From assembly GCF_003010955.1 (NCBI RefSeq), contig NZ_PGGO01000011.1:62001-126000 (forward strand): DNA of 64,000 nt. Direction: 5' to 3'. Below, piece by piece: positions 7,268 through 16,506 of the stretch. A model generated the notes under the pieces. That model saw only the letters and a list, made by a program, of their open reading frames with translations, was not told the DNA's origin and did no database searches. Made by a program: the position numbers and the translations under genes. Origin of the DNA: Phyllobacterium brassicacearum (GTDB taxonomy: Bacteria > Pseudomonadota > Alphaproteobacteria > Rhizobiales > Rhizobiaceae). Each line of letters begins with the position of its first letter. Positions within the stretch are counted from its first letter, which is position 1.

Positions 7268-9154
7268 GTGGCTAATAAAACCGTCTCGGCCGAGTCTGGA
7301 AAGACACTCCAGACAATTCGCAATCTCTGGCCTTATATGTGGCCCGACGAACGTCCGGATCTGAAAATGCGGGTCGTTTGGGCGACCGTATACCTGTTGA
7401 TTTCCAAGGTTGTCCTGATGCTGGTGCCCTATTTCTTCAAATGGGCAACCGATGCGCTGAATGGCAAACTCGAGACGTCCGAGCTCGTGCCCGTGCTGCT
7501 GATCGGCCCGCTCATGCTGGTGGCCGCCTACAATGTAGCCCGCATCGTTCAGGCGGGGCTCAATCAATTGCGCGATGCGCTCTTCGCTAGTGTCGGCCAG
7601 TATGCAGTGCGAAAATTGGCTTACAGGACATTCGTGCACATGCACGACCTGTCGCTGCGCTTCCATGTGGAGCGCCGCACCGGCGGGCTCTCTCGCATCA
7701 TCGAACGCGGCACGAAGGGCATTGAAACGATCGTGCGGTTCACCATTCTGAACACGGCACCAACGATCATCGAATTCTTGCTGACTGCTGTCATCTTCGC
7801 TGTCACATACGGCCTGTCTTACCTCGCTGTGGTAGTTGCGACGGTGTGGCTCTATACCTGGTTTACCGTTCGAGCCAGCGACTGGCGCATCAGTATCCGC
7901 AGAGACATGAACGCCTCGGATACTGATGCCAATTCCAAGGCGATCGATTCGCTGCTCAACTTTGAGACTGTAAAATACTTCGGCAATGAAGCGATGGAAG
8001 CGAAGCGCTTCGACACGGCCATGGCGCGTTATGAAATCTCCGCGACCCGCATCTGGACCTCGCTTGGCTGGCTGAACTTTGGTCAGGCAGTGATCTTCGG
8101 TGCAGGGATGGCCGTCATGATGATCATGTCGGGCAGGGAGGTCCTTGCCGGAACACAGACCATAGGTGACTTCGTCTTCATCAATGCCATGCTGATGCAG
8201 CTATCCATCCCGCTCAACTTTATTGGTTTCATCTATCGCGAGGTTCGTCAGGGCCTGACGGACATCGAGCAGATGTTCGACCTCCTCGACGTTGAGCAGG
8301 AAGTGATGGACAAGCCAGGCGCAAAACCGTTGACGATCGATCGCGGTTCTGTGCGCTTCGACAATGTGCACTTCGCCTATGATCCGAAACGCCCCATTCT
8401 GAAGGGCGTCAGTTTTGATGTACCGGCTGGCAAGACTGTGGCCATTGTCGGCCCCTCTGGTGCGGGCAAGTCCACACTGTCACGACTGCTGTTCCGCTTC
8501 TACGACATTCAGGGTGGATCCATTAGCATCGACGGTCAGGATATTCGCGACGTGACGCAGGAAAGTGTGCGCTCGGTAATCGGAATGGTGCCGCAGGATA
8601 CCGTCCTGTTCAACGATACCATTGCTTATAATATCAGCTACGGCCGCATCAGCGCGACCGACGAGGAAATGCGCAATGCTGCGGAACTTGCGCAGATCGG
8701 GCCGTTCATCGAAAGCTTGCCTGAAGGCTATGACGCCATGGTTGGTGAGCGTGGTTTGAAACTTTCTGGTGGTGAGAAACAGCGTGTTGCAATTGCCCGG
8801 ACCATTCTGAAAGCCCCGCCGATTCTTATCTTGGATGAAGCAACATCGGCGCTCGACAGCGCGACTGAACATGAGATCCAGTCAGCACTCGATCTGGTCA
8901 GCCGCAACCGTACAACACTGGTTATTGCGCATCGGCTTTCGACGATCATCGGCGCAGATGAGATCATTGTCCTGAAGGACGGCGTGATCGCCGAGCGCGG
9001 GACGCACCTGAAGCTGCTTGCCAAGCATGGGCTCTACGCCTCCATGTGGAATCGCCAGCGCGAAGCCACCGAGGCCGAGGAGCGGCTGCGCCGGGTTCAG
9101 GCGGAAGACGATCTTGGCGTCGTCATCCGCGGCAAACCTGCTCTGCCAGCGTAA
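7268..9154 (+). CDS. Atm1/HMT1-type ABC transporter, half-size exporter
   Basis: A 628-residue half-transporter with an N-terminal six-helix ABC-exporter domain and a C-terminal ATPase: Walker [10 protein letters not shown] near residue 395, signature LSGGEKQRVAIAR near 499, Walker B LILDEATSALD near 520 and a switch His in IAHRLST. The membrane-domain sequence (NFETVKYFGNE, YREVRQGLTDIEQMF) matches the Atm1/ABCB7/HMT1 group, whose bacterial members export glutathione-bound metals and whose mitochondrial members serve Fe-S protein maturation. GTG 7268 with AAGGA upstream is preferred over the earlier ATG inside arsR. Pairing with ArsR favours heavy-metal efflux. Confidence 0.88.
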   Translation: MANKTVSAESGKTLQTIRNLWPYMWPDERPDLKMRVVWATVYLLISKVVLMLVPYFFKWATDALNGKLETSELVPVLLIGPLMLVAAYNVARIVQAGLNQLRDALFASVGQYAVRKLAYRTFVHMHDLSLRFHVERRTGGLSRIIERGTKGIETIVRFTILNTAPTIIEFLLTAVIFAVTYGLSYLAVVVATVWLYTWFTVRASDWRISIRRDMNASDTDANSKAIDSLLNFETVKYFGNEAMEAKRFDTAMARYEISATRIWTSLGWLNFGQAVIFGAGMAVMMIMSGREVLAGTQTIGDFVFINAMLMQLSIPLNFIGFIYREVRQGLTDIEQMFDLLDVEQEVMDKPGAKPLTIDRGSVRFDNVHFAYDPKRPILKGVSFDVPAGKTVAIVGPSGAGKSTLSRLLFRFYDIQGGSISIDGQDIRDVTQESVRSVIGMVPQDTVLFNDTIAYNISYGRISATDEEMRNAAELAQIGPFIESLPEGYDAMVGERGLKLSGGEKQRVAIARTILKAPPILILDEATSALDSATEHEIQSALDLVSRNRTTLVIAHRLSTIIGADEIIVLKDGVIAERGTHLKLLAKHGLYASMWNRQREATEAEERLRRVQAEDDLGVVIRGKPALPA

Positions 9155-9172
9155 CGCTGAAAAACCTGGAGA

Positions 9173-9194
9173 TCACGCGGATCGGTCCGCGTGA
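9173..9194 (+). terminator. Stem-loop after the atm1 exporter gene
   Basis: A perfect 9-bp stem (TCACGCGGA / TCCGCGTGA) with a 4-base loop, 19 bases after the exporter stop; AAACCT and AGGTTT flank it and could lengthen the helix. There is no T-run, so it may be a weak terminator or an mRNA-stabilising hairpin. Confidence 0.4.
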
Positions 9195-9307
9195 AAGGTT
9201 TGCCCAATTCGTTGATCTCCGATAAGTAACGCTCGAAATCCTTTGGAGTAGTTGCCGTTTCATGGGATGTCCCTTGCTAAGTTACCGGCACAATCAGGAA
9301 CAAACGA

Positions 9308-10006
9308 ATGAGCGTTGTCGATTCCATCCGTAACACACTGGTGCCTATTCATCGGGAAGGCTATCCGTTCATCGCCGGTTTTGCAGGCGCGACGATCATC
9401 CTCGGATATTTCTGGGAACCGCTGTTCTGGATCGGTGTCATCCTTACCGCCTGGTGCATCTATTTCTATCGGGATCCGCAGCGCGTCACACCAACCGATG
9501 ACAAGCTGGTGATCAGCCCGGCCGATGGCATCGTCTCGGCAGTCGGACCTGCAGTGCCGCCGCGCGAACTCGGGCTTGGTGAGAAGGAAATGACCCGTAT
9601 TTCGGTGTTCATGAATGTCTTCTCCTGCCACATCAATCGCGCTCCGGTGCGTGGACGTATTTCAACGATCGTTCACAAGCCCGGCAAATTCCTGAATGCC
9701 GAACTCGACAAAGCGAGCGCAGAAAACGAACGCAACAGCCTGTTGATCGACAGTCCGAACGGGGAGGTGGCAGTCGTCCAGATCGCTGGTCTTGTGGCAC
9801 GCCGTATCGTTTGCTGGGCCGATGAAAACACTGCAATTGCCATCGGCGAACGCTTTGGTCTGATCCGCTTCGGCTCGCGCGTCGATGTCTATTTGCCGGA
9901 AGGCTTCACCCCGCGCGTCGCGATTGGCCAGATCTCCGTCGGCGGCGAATCCGTGATCGCAGAGTTCGGCGGCGCGGCCAGCGCTCCACTCGTTCGCATC
10001 AGCTGA
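9308..10006 (+). CDS. psd: Phosphatidylserine decarboxylase proenzyme
   Basis: Converts phosphatidylserine to phosphatidylethanolamine at the inner membrane. At 232 residues it is the short PSD-A type common in alphaproteobacteria. The self-cleavage site is Gly189-Ser190 in [13 protein letters not shown]; Ser190 becomes the pyruvoyl cofactor of the alpha chain. A hydrophobic N-terminal segment ([21 protein letters not shown]) anchors it. AGGA lies upstream of the ATG. pssA follows after 10 bases and makes its substrate, so the pair forms a two-gene phosphatidylethanolamine operon. Confidence 0.93.
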   Translation: MSVVDSIRNTLVPIHREGYPFIAGFAGATIILGYFWEPLFWIGVILTAWCIYFYRDPQRVTPTDDKLVISPADGIVSAVGPAVPPRELGLGEKEMTRISVFMNVFSCHINRAPVRGRISTIVHKPGKFLNAELDKASAENERNSLLIDSPNGEVAVVQIAGLVARRIVCWADENTAIAIGERFGLIRFGSRVDVYLPEGFTPRVAIGQISVGGESVIAEFGGAASAPLVRIS

Positions 10007-10016
10007 GGCAACCGGA

Positions 10017-10859
10017 ATGAGCGAACACGAAGCCGATCCACTCTTCGACGAGAAACCGCAGGTACGGGGGCTGACCGGCTCGCGCATCCCCATGCGTTAT
10101 CTCGCTCCCAACGTGATTACAGTTCTGGCAATCTGCGCCGGGCTGACCGGGATACGGCTCGCTTTCGAAAACCGCTTTGAACTCGCGGTTTCCATGGTAC
10201 TTCTGGCTGCATTTCTCGACGGCATCGATGGCCGCATTGCACGGATGATGAAGGGATCGACGAAATTTGGCGCCCAGATGGATTCGCTTGCTGACATCGT
10301 CAATTTCGGCGTAGCACCAGCTCTGGTTCTCTACGCCTATATGCTCGATCAGGCGCGTTCATTCGGCTGGATTGCCGCGCTGCTCTATTGCATTGCCTGC
10401 TGTCTGCGCCTTGCCCGCTTTAACGTGATGCTGGACGTGGTGGACAAGCCCCTGTGGCAGAATAACTTCTTCACCGGTGTTCCGGCGCCGGCCGGCGCCA
10501 TGCTGGTGATGCTGCCGGTCTATCTCGGATTCCTCGGCCTTGCGCCGACCCGCACGCTGGCTTTTACAGCGGCCGCCTATACGGTGGGTGTCGCGATCCT
10601 GATGATCAGCCGCCTGCCGGTCTACAGCGGCAAGGCTGCGGGCACGAAGCTGCGTTCGGATTGGGTGATGCCGACGTTCCTGTTCATTGTCGTCTATGTG
10701 GCATTCTTGATGAGCTTTACATGGGAGACGCTGACGCTGACGACGATAGCATTCTTCATCACGCTGCCCTTCAGCGCCAGGGCGTGGAAGCGTTTTGAAG
10801 CGGCCGACGCAGCGTCGCTTATGAGTTCTGAAAAGGATGGCTCCGAAGCCGTTTCCTGA
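10017..10859 (+). CDS. pssA: CDP-diacylglycerol-serine O-phosphatidyltransferase
   Basis: Makes phosphatidylserine from CDP-diacylglycerol and serine. The CDP-alcohol phosphotransferase motif D-G-x2-A-R-x8-G-x3-D-x3-D is complete: Asp71, Gly72, Ala75, Arg76, Gly85, Asp89, Asp93. At 280 residues with about eight hydrophobic segments it is the membrane-bound (type II) enzyme usual in Rhizobiales. It follows psd in the same operon. Convergent with the alpha/beta hydrolase gene; only 19 bases separate the stops. Confidence 0.93.
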   Translation: MSEHEADPLFDEKPQVRGLTGSRIPMRYLAPNVITVLAICAGLTGIRLAFENRFELAVSMVLLAAFLDGIDGRIARMMKGSTKFGAQMDSLADIVNFGVAPALVLYAYMLDQARSFGWIAALLYCIACCLRLARFNVMLDVVDKPLWQNNFFTGVPAPAGAMLVMLPVYLGFLGLAPTRTLAFTAAAYTVGVAILMISRLPVYSGKAAGTKLRSDWVMPTFLFIVVYVAFLMSFTWETLTLTTIAFFITLPFSARAWKRFEAADAASLMSSEKDGSEAVS

Positions 10860-10878
10860 CTCCCCAGCCGATCTGTTT

Positions 10879-11922
10879 TTAATTGTCGGGTTTCAGCGTC
10901 GGTTCGATGGCTTTGCTGATCATATCGATGAGCTGTGCATGAATTTCGGCGCGTGACCGCCCGCCACCATCGCCGCAAAGCGGATCGTCAATCTTTTCAG
11001 CAGCAATAATGTTGGAGGCGTTCGGCTTGCATTCGGCAAACATGCTATAATGACTCGCATCTTCGACCACTGCATACCTCGCATTTGAGATTGCTTTTGC
11101 AATCCCGGAGGCTTGGGCCGCCCCGGGGATTTTCCCCGGTTGACCGAGATTAATGATATCAACTGGAATTCTAATGCTGGCAAAGCTTTTGACTTCAAAG
11201 ATATCGGATGGGGCAGGATCAATTGCCATGGCAAACCGAATGCGTTCATCTCTATTGTCACGATTTGCAGATTCCAAATTCATCGCATGAAGATCAACAC
11301 CGCTCTGTCTGACCCACCCACAAAGCGAAGGATTGAGCAAGTCCGTATCGCAATAGCCCGCCAAGAGTAGTGGGTCTATGCGAGCACCCGCTATGGCCAA
11401 AGCTGTGTTGCCACCCAAGGAAAGACCAAGAACACCGATCTTGTCTTGATCAAGATGGTTTTGGAAAAATGCGTCTGTCTCTATTGTAAAAGTTGCGATG
11501 AGACCGGCAGGTCGCAACCATATTCTCATTGTTTCAAAGGCTGATCTATTTCTTCCGGTGTTTCCCGGATGAGTAGGAGCGGCAACAACGAAGCCGTGCT
11601 CGGCTAACGGCGTTGCAATCCAGCTCAAGGCTTGCGCGCTGCCCGCAAGCCCAGCACCATGCGAAAGCAGGATGAGCGGATACTTCCCATCTGAGATCGG
11701 CGCGTCGCGCATAGCAGACGTTCCGACGAAGAACGCATTGTCGCCGAGCAGAACCTCCTCGCCTCCCGCTTGCGCCGGATACCAGACGGTCACATCCAGA
11801 TCGACGCCACGCTCCTTCGACGGCGCAAGGATTTGGCGAACGCCCACATTAACGTCTGCATCGGCCATTGACTGCGTGATAATCGAAATGACGGCAACAC
11901 AAAGCGTTGTCCAGAATTTCAT
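10879..11922 (-). CDS. Secreted alpha/beta hydrolase, dienelactone-hydrolase-like (paralogue 1)
   Basis: About 347 residues with an N-terminal signal peptide (MKFWTTLCVAVISIITQSMADA). The nucleophile elbow is GLSLGG, the oxyanion region LLSHGAG, and the likely catalytic His is in DASHYSMFAEC. The layout matches the predicted dienelactone hydrolase/PAF-acetylhydrolase-like group (COG4188); the substrate is unknown. ATG 11922 is chosen because GGAG lies six bases upstream; ATG 11934 adds four residues. A related gene lies directly upstream on the same strand, so this is a tandem duplication. Base use looks less GC-rich than neighbouring genes by eye, which could mean acquisition. Confidence 0.75.
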   Translation of the reverse strand: MKFWTTLCVAVISIITQSMADADVNVGVRQILAPSKERGVDLDVTVWYPAQAGGEEVLLGDNAFFVGTSAMRDAPISDGKYPLILLSHGAGLAGSAQALSWIATPLAEHGFVVAAPTHPGNTGRNRSAFETMRIWLRPAGLIATFTIETDAFFQNHLDQDKIGVLGLSLGGNTALAIAGARIDPLLLAGYCDTDLLNPSLCGWVRQSGVDLHAMNLESANRDNRDERIRFAMAIDPAPSDIFEVKSFASIRIPVDIINLGQPGKIPGAAQASGIAKAISNARYAVVEDASHYSMFAECKPNASNIIAAEKIDDPLCGDGGGRSRAEIHAQLIDMISKAIEPTLKPDN

Positions 11923-11978
11923 CGGAATCTCCATCGTCCTAACGCTACATTTGGATATGTTCGGGGGGAGTATTTCTC

Positions 11979-12974
11979 TTAGGGTTTCGTGACTTCGACT
12001 ATATTTTTGCGGAAGAAGGCCAGGATTTCCGCGTCGAACTGCTTATGGAAGGCAGCGCGGTCAAAGCCCGTCTTGTCCGTACAGAGCTCAGGTTCATCCT
12101 CCGCAGTGCGTCGCGCAAATTCCATGGTGCAAGGGGGAAGGAAGGAGAAATGACCGGAATTGGGAACGACGCGCAAATCCGCCTTGATAGGAAGGTTCTC
12201 TACAATCATTGCTGCATCGTCGGGGGATACGCCGTCTCCGCCACGCTCCGATGCCCAGAACTGTAGCGGCACTGTTATATCGCGCAGTCCAGAGCTCGGG
12301 AAAAGCGGCCCTGCCGGTGAGTCGACAATGACAGCGGCCTTGATTCTTCCATCGTGAGACATGGGAGCGATTGGACCGGACCGGATCTGTTCGCAAAAGC
12401 GGTTTCCGGGATATACAGGGCAATTGTCGAGCAGACGTTTCCAATCGGGATCAGCGCCGACCAATCCAAGGCCGGTGAAGGCACCCCTTGAGTAGCCGAT
12501 GAAACCAACGCGTATCGCGTCAATTCTTGCTCCTTCCGGCCAATTGTAGAATATGAAATCAATCAACCGGGAAATGTCCATGGGTCGCTGCACCATCGAG
12601 GCAATATCGCCGGGATTTCTCACCTTGGATTGGCCACTGTCCAACGGGTGATTGATGGCTGCGACGATGAAGCCGTTGTCAGCGAGGAGTTCGGCCAGTC
12701 CGTGGTAATTGCCAAAGGTGCCACCCGCGCCATGTGAGACAACAACAAATGGATGTTTGGTCCCGCTGATGGGGCAGTCTTGTACCGCCTTCATATCAAA
12801 ACCGGCAATATTGATTTCAGTCGGTGTACCGGCACACGGGTACCAGACCGCGCCAGCAATGGCGGGTCCAAGAGTGTCTTCGGGCACTTCGATAAGCTGC
12901 AATCCCGCAGCCTGAGCGGGAAGAATGCTGAAAGCAAGAAAAGAAAGCATCGCTGAGAGTGTGAGTATTTTCAT
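11979..12974 (-). CDS. Secreted alpha/beta hydrolase, dienelactone-hydrolase-like (paralogue 2)
   Basis: About 331 residues with a signal peptide (MKILTLSAMLSFLAFSILPAQAA) and the same fold as the gene downstream. The nucleophile elbow is GYSRGA, the oxyanion region VVSHGAGG, and the catalytic His is probably in NSGHFSFLPPC. Several cysteines in the mature part could form disulfides in the periplasm. ATG 12974 is chosen because AAGGA lies upstream and the signal peptide begins there; the frame is open to 13094. It is first in a two-gene unit with paralogue 1 (56 bases between them), divergent from the broken AraC-type regulator. Confidence 0.78.
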   Translation of the reverse strand: MKILTLSAMLSFLAFSILPAQAAGLQLIEVPEDTLGPAIAGAVWYPCAGTPTEINIAGFDMKAVQDCPISGTKHPFVVVSHGAGGTFGNYHGLAELLADNGFIVAAINHPLDSGQSKVRNPGDIASMVQRPMDISRLIDFIFYNWPEGARIDAIRVGFIGYSRGAFTGLGLVGADPDWKRLLDNCPVYPGNRFCEQIRSGPIAPMSHDGRIKAAVIVDSPAGPLFPSSGLRDITVPLQFWASERGGDGVSPDDAAMIVENLPIKADLRVVPNSGHFSFLPPCTMEFARRTAEDEPELCTDKTGFDRAAFHKQFDAEILAFFRKNIVEVTKP

Positions 12975-13079
12975 GGAAACGTCCTTGCCATTTAATGGTT
13001 GGAGCGATCGGCCCGTACCAACGGATGTCACGGTGTTGATTGCCGTTGCGACCAAGAAGCTTGCTTTCTTTGGGAATTT

Positions 13080-13103
13080 CGACCTTGATCGCATTCAAGG
13101 TCG
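13080..13103. promoter_or_regulatory. Operator-like inverted repeat between hydrolases and AraC remnant
   Basis: Perfect 8-bp arms CGACCTTG and CAAGGTCG with an 8-base spacer, ending 9 bases before the regulator start at 13113 and about 105 bases before the hydrolase start. The geometry suits a dimeric regulator. Which protein binds is not known. Confidence 0.4.
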
Positions 13104-13112
13104 TCCCGAAAC

Positions 13113-14121
13113 GTGTTTCAGGACACTGTGGCGCCAATCAATTTGCCGGTAGTTGCCATGCTCTTTGTCCCTTTGCCTTTTGTCGTAGCCTTTCTGCTTC
13201 TCATCCTGCTGGTCCAGATGGTCCGGCGGAACGACGGCAATGCTCGCAACCTGTTCTTTACCGCCTTGATTGCTTTCTACGTCTTGCAGTCGGTCGTGAT
13301 CGGTGTGCGCTGGGGTTACGGGGTCACCCAGATCCTGCCAGTTCAGGCGGTTCTGGCGGCGATCGTTCCTGCACTGGCCTGGCTGAGTTTCGTAGGGCTG
13401 AGAGACGGGCGGTCGCCAGCGAGGCGGCCGCTCCTGCTGTTGCATGCGCTTCCGGCCCTGATGATCGTTGGCTTCATTGCGTTCTGGCCAGCCCCTATTT
13501 CGCTTGCACTCATTCTGATTTTTCTCGGCTATGGCATCGCGCTCGCGGCGCTGGCATGGGCAGGACCGAATGCGCTCGCCTCGTCGAGGCTTGATGGCGT
13601 GATCAGCACCTACCGGGCATTGCAGGTTACAGCGTTCGCCATACTCTCTCGGGCCTGATCGATATTGTAATCAGTCTCGACTTTGCCGAAACCGGCGGTG
13701 TCTACTCGGGTGGCATTGTTGCATTCGGCAACGTATTAGCGTTGCTTGTTCTGGGCACGGCGGCAACTGTCGCTGGCACTAGCGCGCCTTCCGAAGAGCC
13801 CCAAGACAGCGTCGCCGCCACCTCAACCGCCTCGCCCGCAAAATGGGCGTTTCGGCTCGACAAGTCTCGACTGCCATCAATCGAGTGATGGGGATGAGCG
13901 TCTCGCAATATGTCAATGATTACCGGGTGAAGGAAGCCTGCCGCCTGCTGGCCGGCACGGATGAGCCGATCACCCGGATCATGTTTGACGCGGGTTTTCA
14001 GACAAAATCAAACATCAACCGCGAATTTTTGCGCGTGACCGGTACAAGTCCGAAGGCATGGCGTGCGCGGACGTCATCGGCAAATGTAACCAGTGATAGC
14101 GTCGTACGCCTGGCCGGTTAG
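13113..14121 (+). pseudogene. AraC-family regulator with membrane N-terminus, frameshifted
   Basis: Three frames are needed to read one protein. Frame 1 (13113-13658) encodes about six hydrophobic segments and stops at TGA just after a CTCTCTC run at 13644-13650. The next frame continues the same membrane domain from that run (LSGLIDIVISLDFAETGG) to a stop at 13886-13888. A third frame, from about 13807 to 14121, encodes a complete AraC-type HTH (LNRLARKMGVSARQVSTAIN, FDAGFQTKSNINREFLRVTGTSP). Loss of one CT unit would restore the first join; the second join looks like a frameshift or a small deletion. An ATG at 13843 could still give a free HTH domain of 92 residues. A sequencing error is the alternative. 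Confidence 0.75.
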
Positions 14122-14870
14122 CTCGGGTCGTTGTAGCTCAACAGTTTGTCAGACCGCACGTCGTAGAGCTTGCCTGTTGCGTCGAGTGCGGGATCGCAGA
14201 GCAATACAATCTTGGCGGCAACCTCGGCTGGTGTTGGCAGCGTGTCGGGGTCTTCGCCCGGCATGGCCTGCGCCCGCAATGCCGTTCGAGTCGCGCCGGG
14301 ATTGACAGAGTTCACCCTCAGACGCGTCTGGCGGGATTCCTCTGCCCATGAGCGCGCCATGACTTCGATAGCTGCCTTGGATGCTGCATAGGGACCCCAA
14401 TAAGCGCGTGCCGTGTGCGCAACGCTTGATGACAGCAGAATGGCGCGGCCGGCGTCAGAGAGCTTCAGAAGCGGGTCGGTGGTGCGAATTAGCCGCCATA
14501 CACTGGAAACATTGATCGCCATCAGCTTGTCGAAAACCTTTGCCTCGACATGACCAATAGGCGAAATCGTCCCGAGTACCCCGGCATTTGCCACCATGAT
14601 GTCGAGCTTGCCCCAACGCTCATGGATAGAACCGCCGAGACGGTCAATCGCTGGCATATCGGTCAAGTCCAAGGGCACCAGCGTTGCCGTGCCACCAGCC
14701 GCATTGATTTCATCGTCGAGTTCTTCAAGCCCGCCAACTGTGCGGGCAACAGCAATCACATGAGCACCGCGGGCTGCAAGTTCTTTGGAAAGGGAATAGC
14801 CAATGCCGCGGGATGCGCCGGTGACAAGCGCAAGCTTGCCGTCCAGCCGAAAACTGCCGTCAGAAATCAT
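14118..14870 (-). CDS. SDR family NAD(P)-dependent oxidoreductase
   Basis: A classical short-chain dehydrogenase/reductase of 250 residues. The cofactor motif TGASRGIG is at residues 17-24, NAG at 95-97, the catalytic Ser within LLSSSV (147-149), and Tyr161-x3-Lys165. The basic Arg after the glycine motif favours NADP(H), but this is weak evidence. The substrate is unknown. It lies 9 bases after purF on the same strand and is probably the last gene of that transcript; an SDR next to purF is common in relatives without a known functional link. Confidence 0.85.
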   Translation of the reverse strand: MISDGSFRLDGKLALVTGASRGIGYSLSKELAARGAHVIAVARTVGGLEELDDEINAAGGTATLVPLDLTDMPAIDRLGGSIHERWGKLDIMVANAGVLGTISPIGHVEAKVFDKLMAINVSSVWRLIRTTDPLLKLSDAGRAILLSSSVAHTARAYWGPYAASKAAIEVMARSWAEESRQTRLRVNSVNPGATRTALRAQAMPGEDPDTLPTPAEVAAKIVLLCDPALDATGKLYDVRSDKLLSYNDPS

Positions 14871-14879
14871 GAGTTATGC

Positions 14880-16373
14880 TCAACCGTTATTTGCGAGAAG
14901 CGATAGTTTGTGGACGTTGCTGGGGCCGTCCTTGTCGAGAAGCCGTGTCGGGTAATCGCCAGTGAAATAATGATCGGTGAACAACGGCGCGCGCGCATCA
15001 CGCGGCGATCCGCTGACAGCCTTGTACAGCCCGTCAATTGACAGGAACGCCAACGAATCGGCGCCGATATAATCGCACATGGCGGCCAGGTCGGCATATT
15101 GATTGGCCAGCAGCTTGTCGGCATCCGGCGTATCGATGCCATAGAAGTCAGGATGGAAGATCATCGGACTGGCCACGCGGATATGGACTTCGCGTGCACC
15201 AGCATCGCGAATCATCTGCACGATCTTGACCGATGTAGTTCCACGCACGATCGAGTCATCGACGAGCACGACGCGCTTGCCTTCGATTACGGCACGGTTG
15301 GCCGAATGCTTCAGCTTCACACCGAATGCCCGGATCGATTGGGTAGGCTCAATAAAGGTACGTCCGACATAATGGTTGCGGATGATGCCAAGTTCGAAGG
15401 GAATGCCGCTAGCCTGCGCAAAACCGATCGCTGCGGGCGTACCGCCATCCGGAACTGGGACGACGACATCGGCCTCAAGCGGCGCTTCCTTGGCAAGATT
15501 GATGCCCATGTTCTTGCGTGCGGTGTAGACGTTGCGGCCGCCGACGATGGAATCGGGTCGGGCGAAATAGACATACTCGAACAGGCACAGCCGTTCCTGC
15601 TTGGGAACTTGTGGCTTGAACGCATCGATGCTGATCGAACCATCTGGCTGGATCTCGCAAACCACCACTTCACCATTCTCCACGTCGCGCACGAACTTGG
15701 CGCCGATGATGTCGAGTGCACAGGTCTCAGATGCAAAGATCGGCTTGCCGTCAAGTTCGCCCATGACGAGCGGGCGGATGCCGATAGGGTCGCGCGCAGC
15801 AATAAGTTTGGTGCGGGTCAGTGCGAGCATAGCATAACCGCCTTCCATCTGGCGGATCGCATCGATGAAACGGTTGCTGGACGAGGCACTGCGTGAACGC
15901 GCAATGAGATGTAGCACGACTTCCGTATCGGAATTCGACTGGCAGATAGCACCATCGGCGATCAACTGGCGACGCAGTGTCAGGCCATTGGTGAAATTGC
16001 CGTTATGGGCAATGGCGATACCGCCAACTTCGAGTTCGGCGAGCAATGGCTGGACATTGCGCAGGACCGTATCGCCAGTCGTGGAATAGCGGACATGGCC
16101 AATTGCGCGGTCGCCGGGCAACTGGGCGAGGGTGGCCGGGTTGGTATAGTGATCACCGACGAGACCCATTCGGCGTTCCGAACAGAACTGCCGGCCATCA
16201 TAGGAGACGATACCGGCTGCTTCCTGCCCGCGATGCTGCAGGGCATGCAGCCCGAGCGCTGTCAGGGTTGCAGCGTCGGGATGCCCCAAAATGCCAAACA
16301 CACCGCACTCTTCGTGCAGTGTGTCATCATCGAGGGACATCAATTGGGTATCGTTACGAGAAATGTCGGTCAT
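14880..16373 (-). CDS. purF: Amidophosphoribosyltransferase
   Basis: First committed enzyme of purine synthesis: PRPP plus glutamine to phosphoribosylamine. The N-terminal nucleophile hydrolase domain starts at Cys23 (HEECGVFGILGH), so a 22-residue propeptide must be removed. The PRPP-binding loop VVLVDDSIVRGTTS is in the C-terminal phosphoribosyltransferase domain. The cysteines expected in Fe-S-containing B. subtilis-type enzymes cannot be judged without alignment. Length (497 residues) is normal. Preceded by cvpA with a 133-base gap holding a candidate promoter. The purMN pair at the end of the window acts in the same pathway. Confidence 0.95.
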   Translation of the reverse strand: MTDISRNDTQLMSLDDDTLHEECGVFGILGHPDAATLTALGLHALQHRGQEAAGIVSYDGRQFCSERRMGLVGDHYTNPATLAQLPGDRAIGHVRYSTTGDTVLRNVQPLLAELEVGGIAIAHNGNFTNGLTLRRQLIADGAICQSNSDTEVVLHLIARSRSASSSNRFIDAIRQMEGGYAMLALTRTKLIAARDPIGIRPLVMGELDGKPIFASETCALDIIGAKFVRDVENGEVVVCEIQPDGSISIDAFKPQVPKQERLCLFEYVYFARPDSIVGGRNVYTARKNMGINLAKEAPLEADVVVPVPDGGTPAAIGFAQASGIPFELGIIRNHYVGRTFIEPTQSIRAFGVKLKHSANRAVIEGKRVVLVDDSIVRGTTSVKIVQMIRDAGAREVHIRVASPMIFHPDFYGIDTPDADKLLANQYADLAAMCDYIGADSLAFLSIDGLYKAVSGSPRDARAPLFTDHYFTGDYPTRLLDKDGPSNVHKLSLLANNG

Positions 16374-16416
16374 TACCGCCAGCCTTTCGCCGCAGATTCA
16401 ATTGTGTCTAGCTTGC

Positions 16417-16446
16417 ATTATGCCACACTATATGGAGCATTACCAA
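16417..16446 (-). promoter_or_regulatory. Candidate promoter of purF
   Basis: On the minus strand TTGGTA (16446-16441) and CATAAT (16422-16417) are 18 bases apart, about 40 bases upstream of the purF ATG. The cvpA-purF gap is otherwise without genes. Prediction from hexamers only; purF could also be read from upstream. Confidence 0.35.
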
Positions 16447-16506
16447 ACAAACGCCAAGTGCCGATAAGTGCCAATATTGACGCAGTTATGTCGTTCATGC
16501 GCCCAA

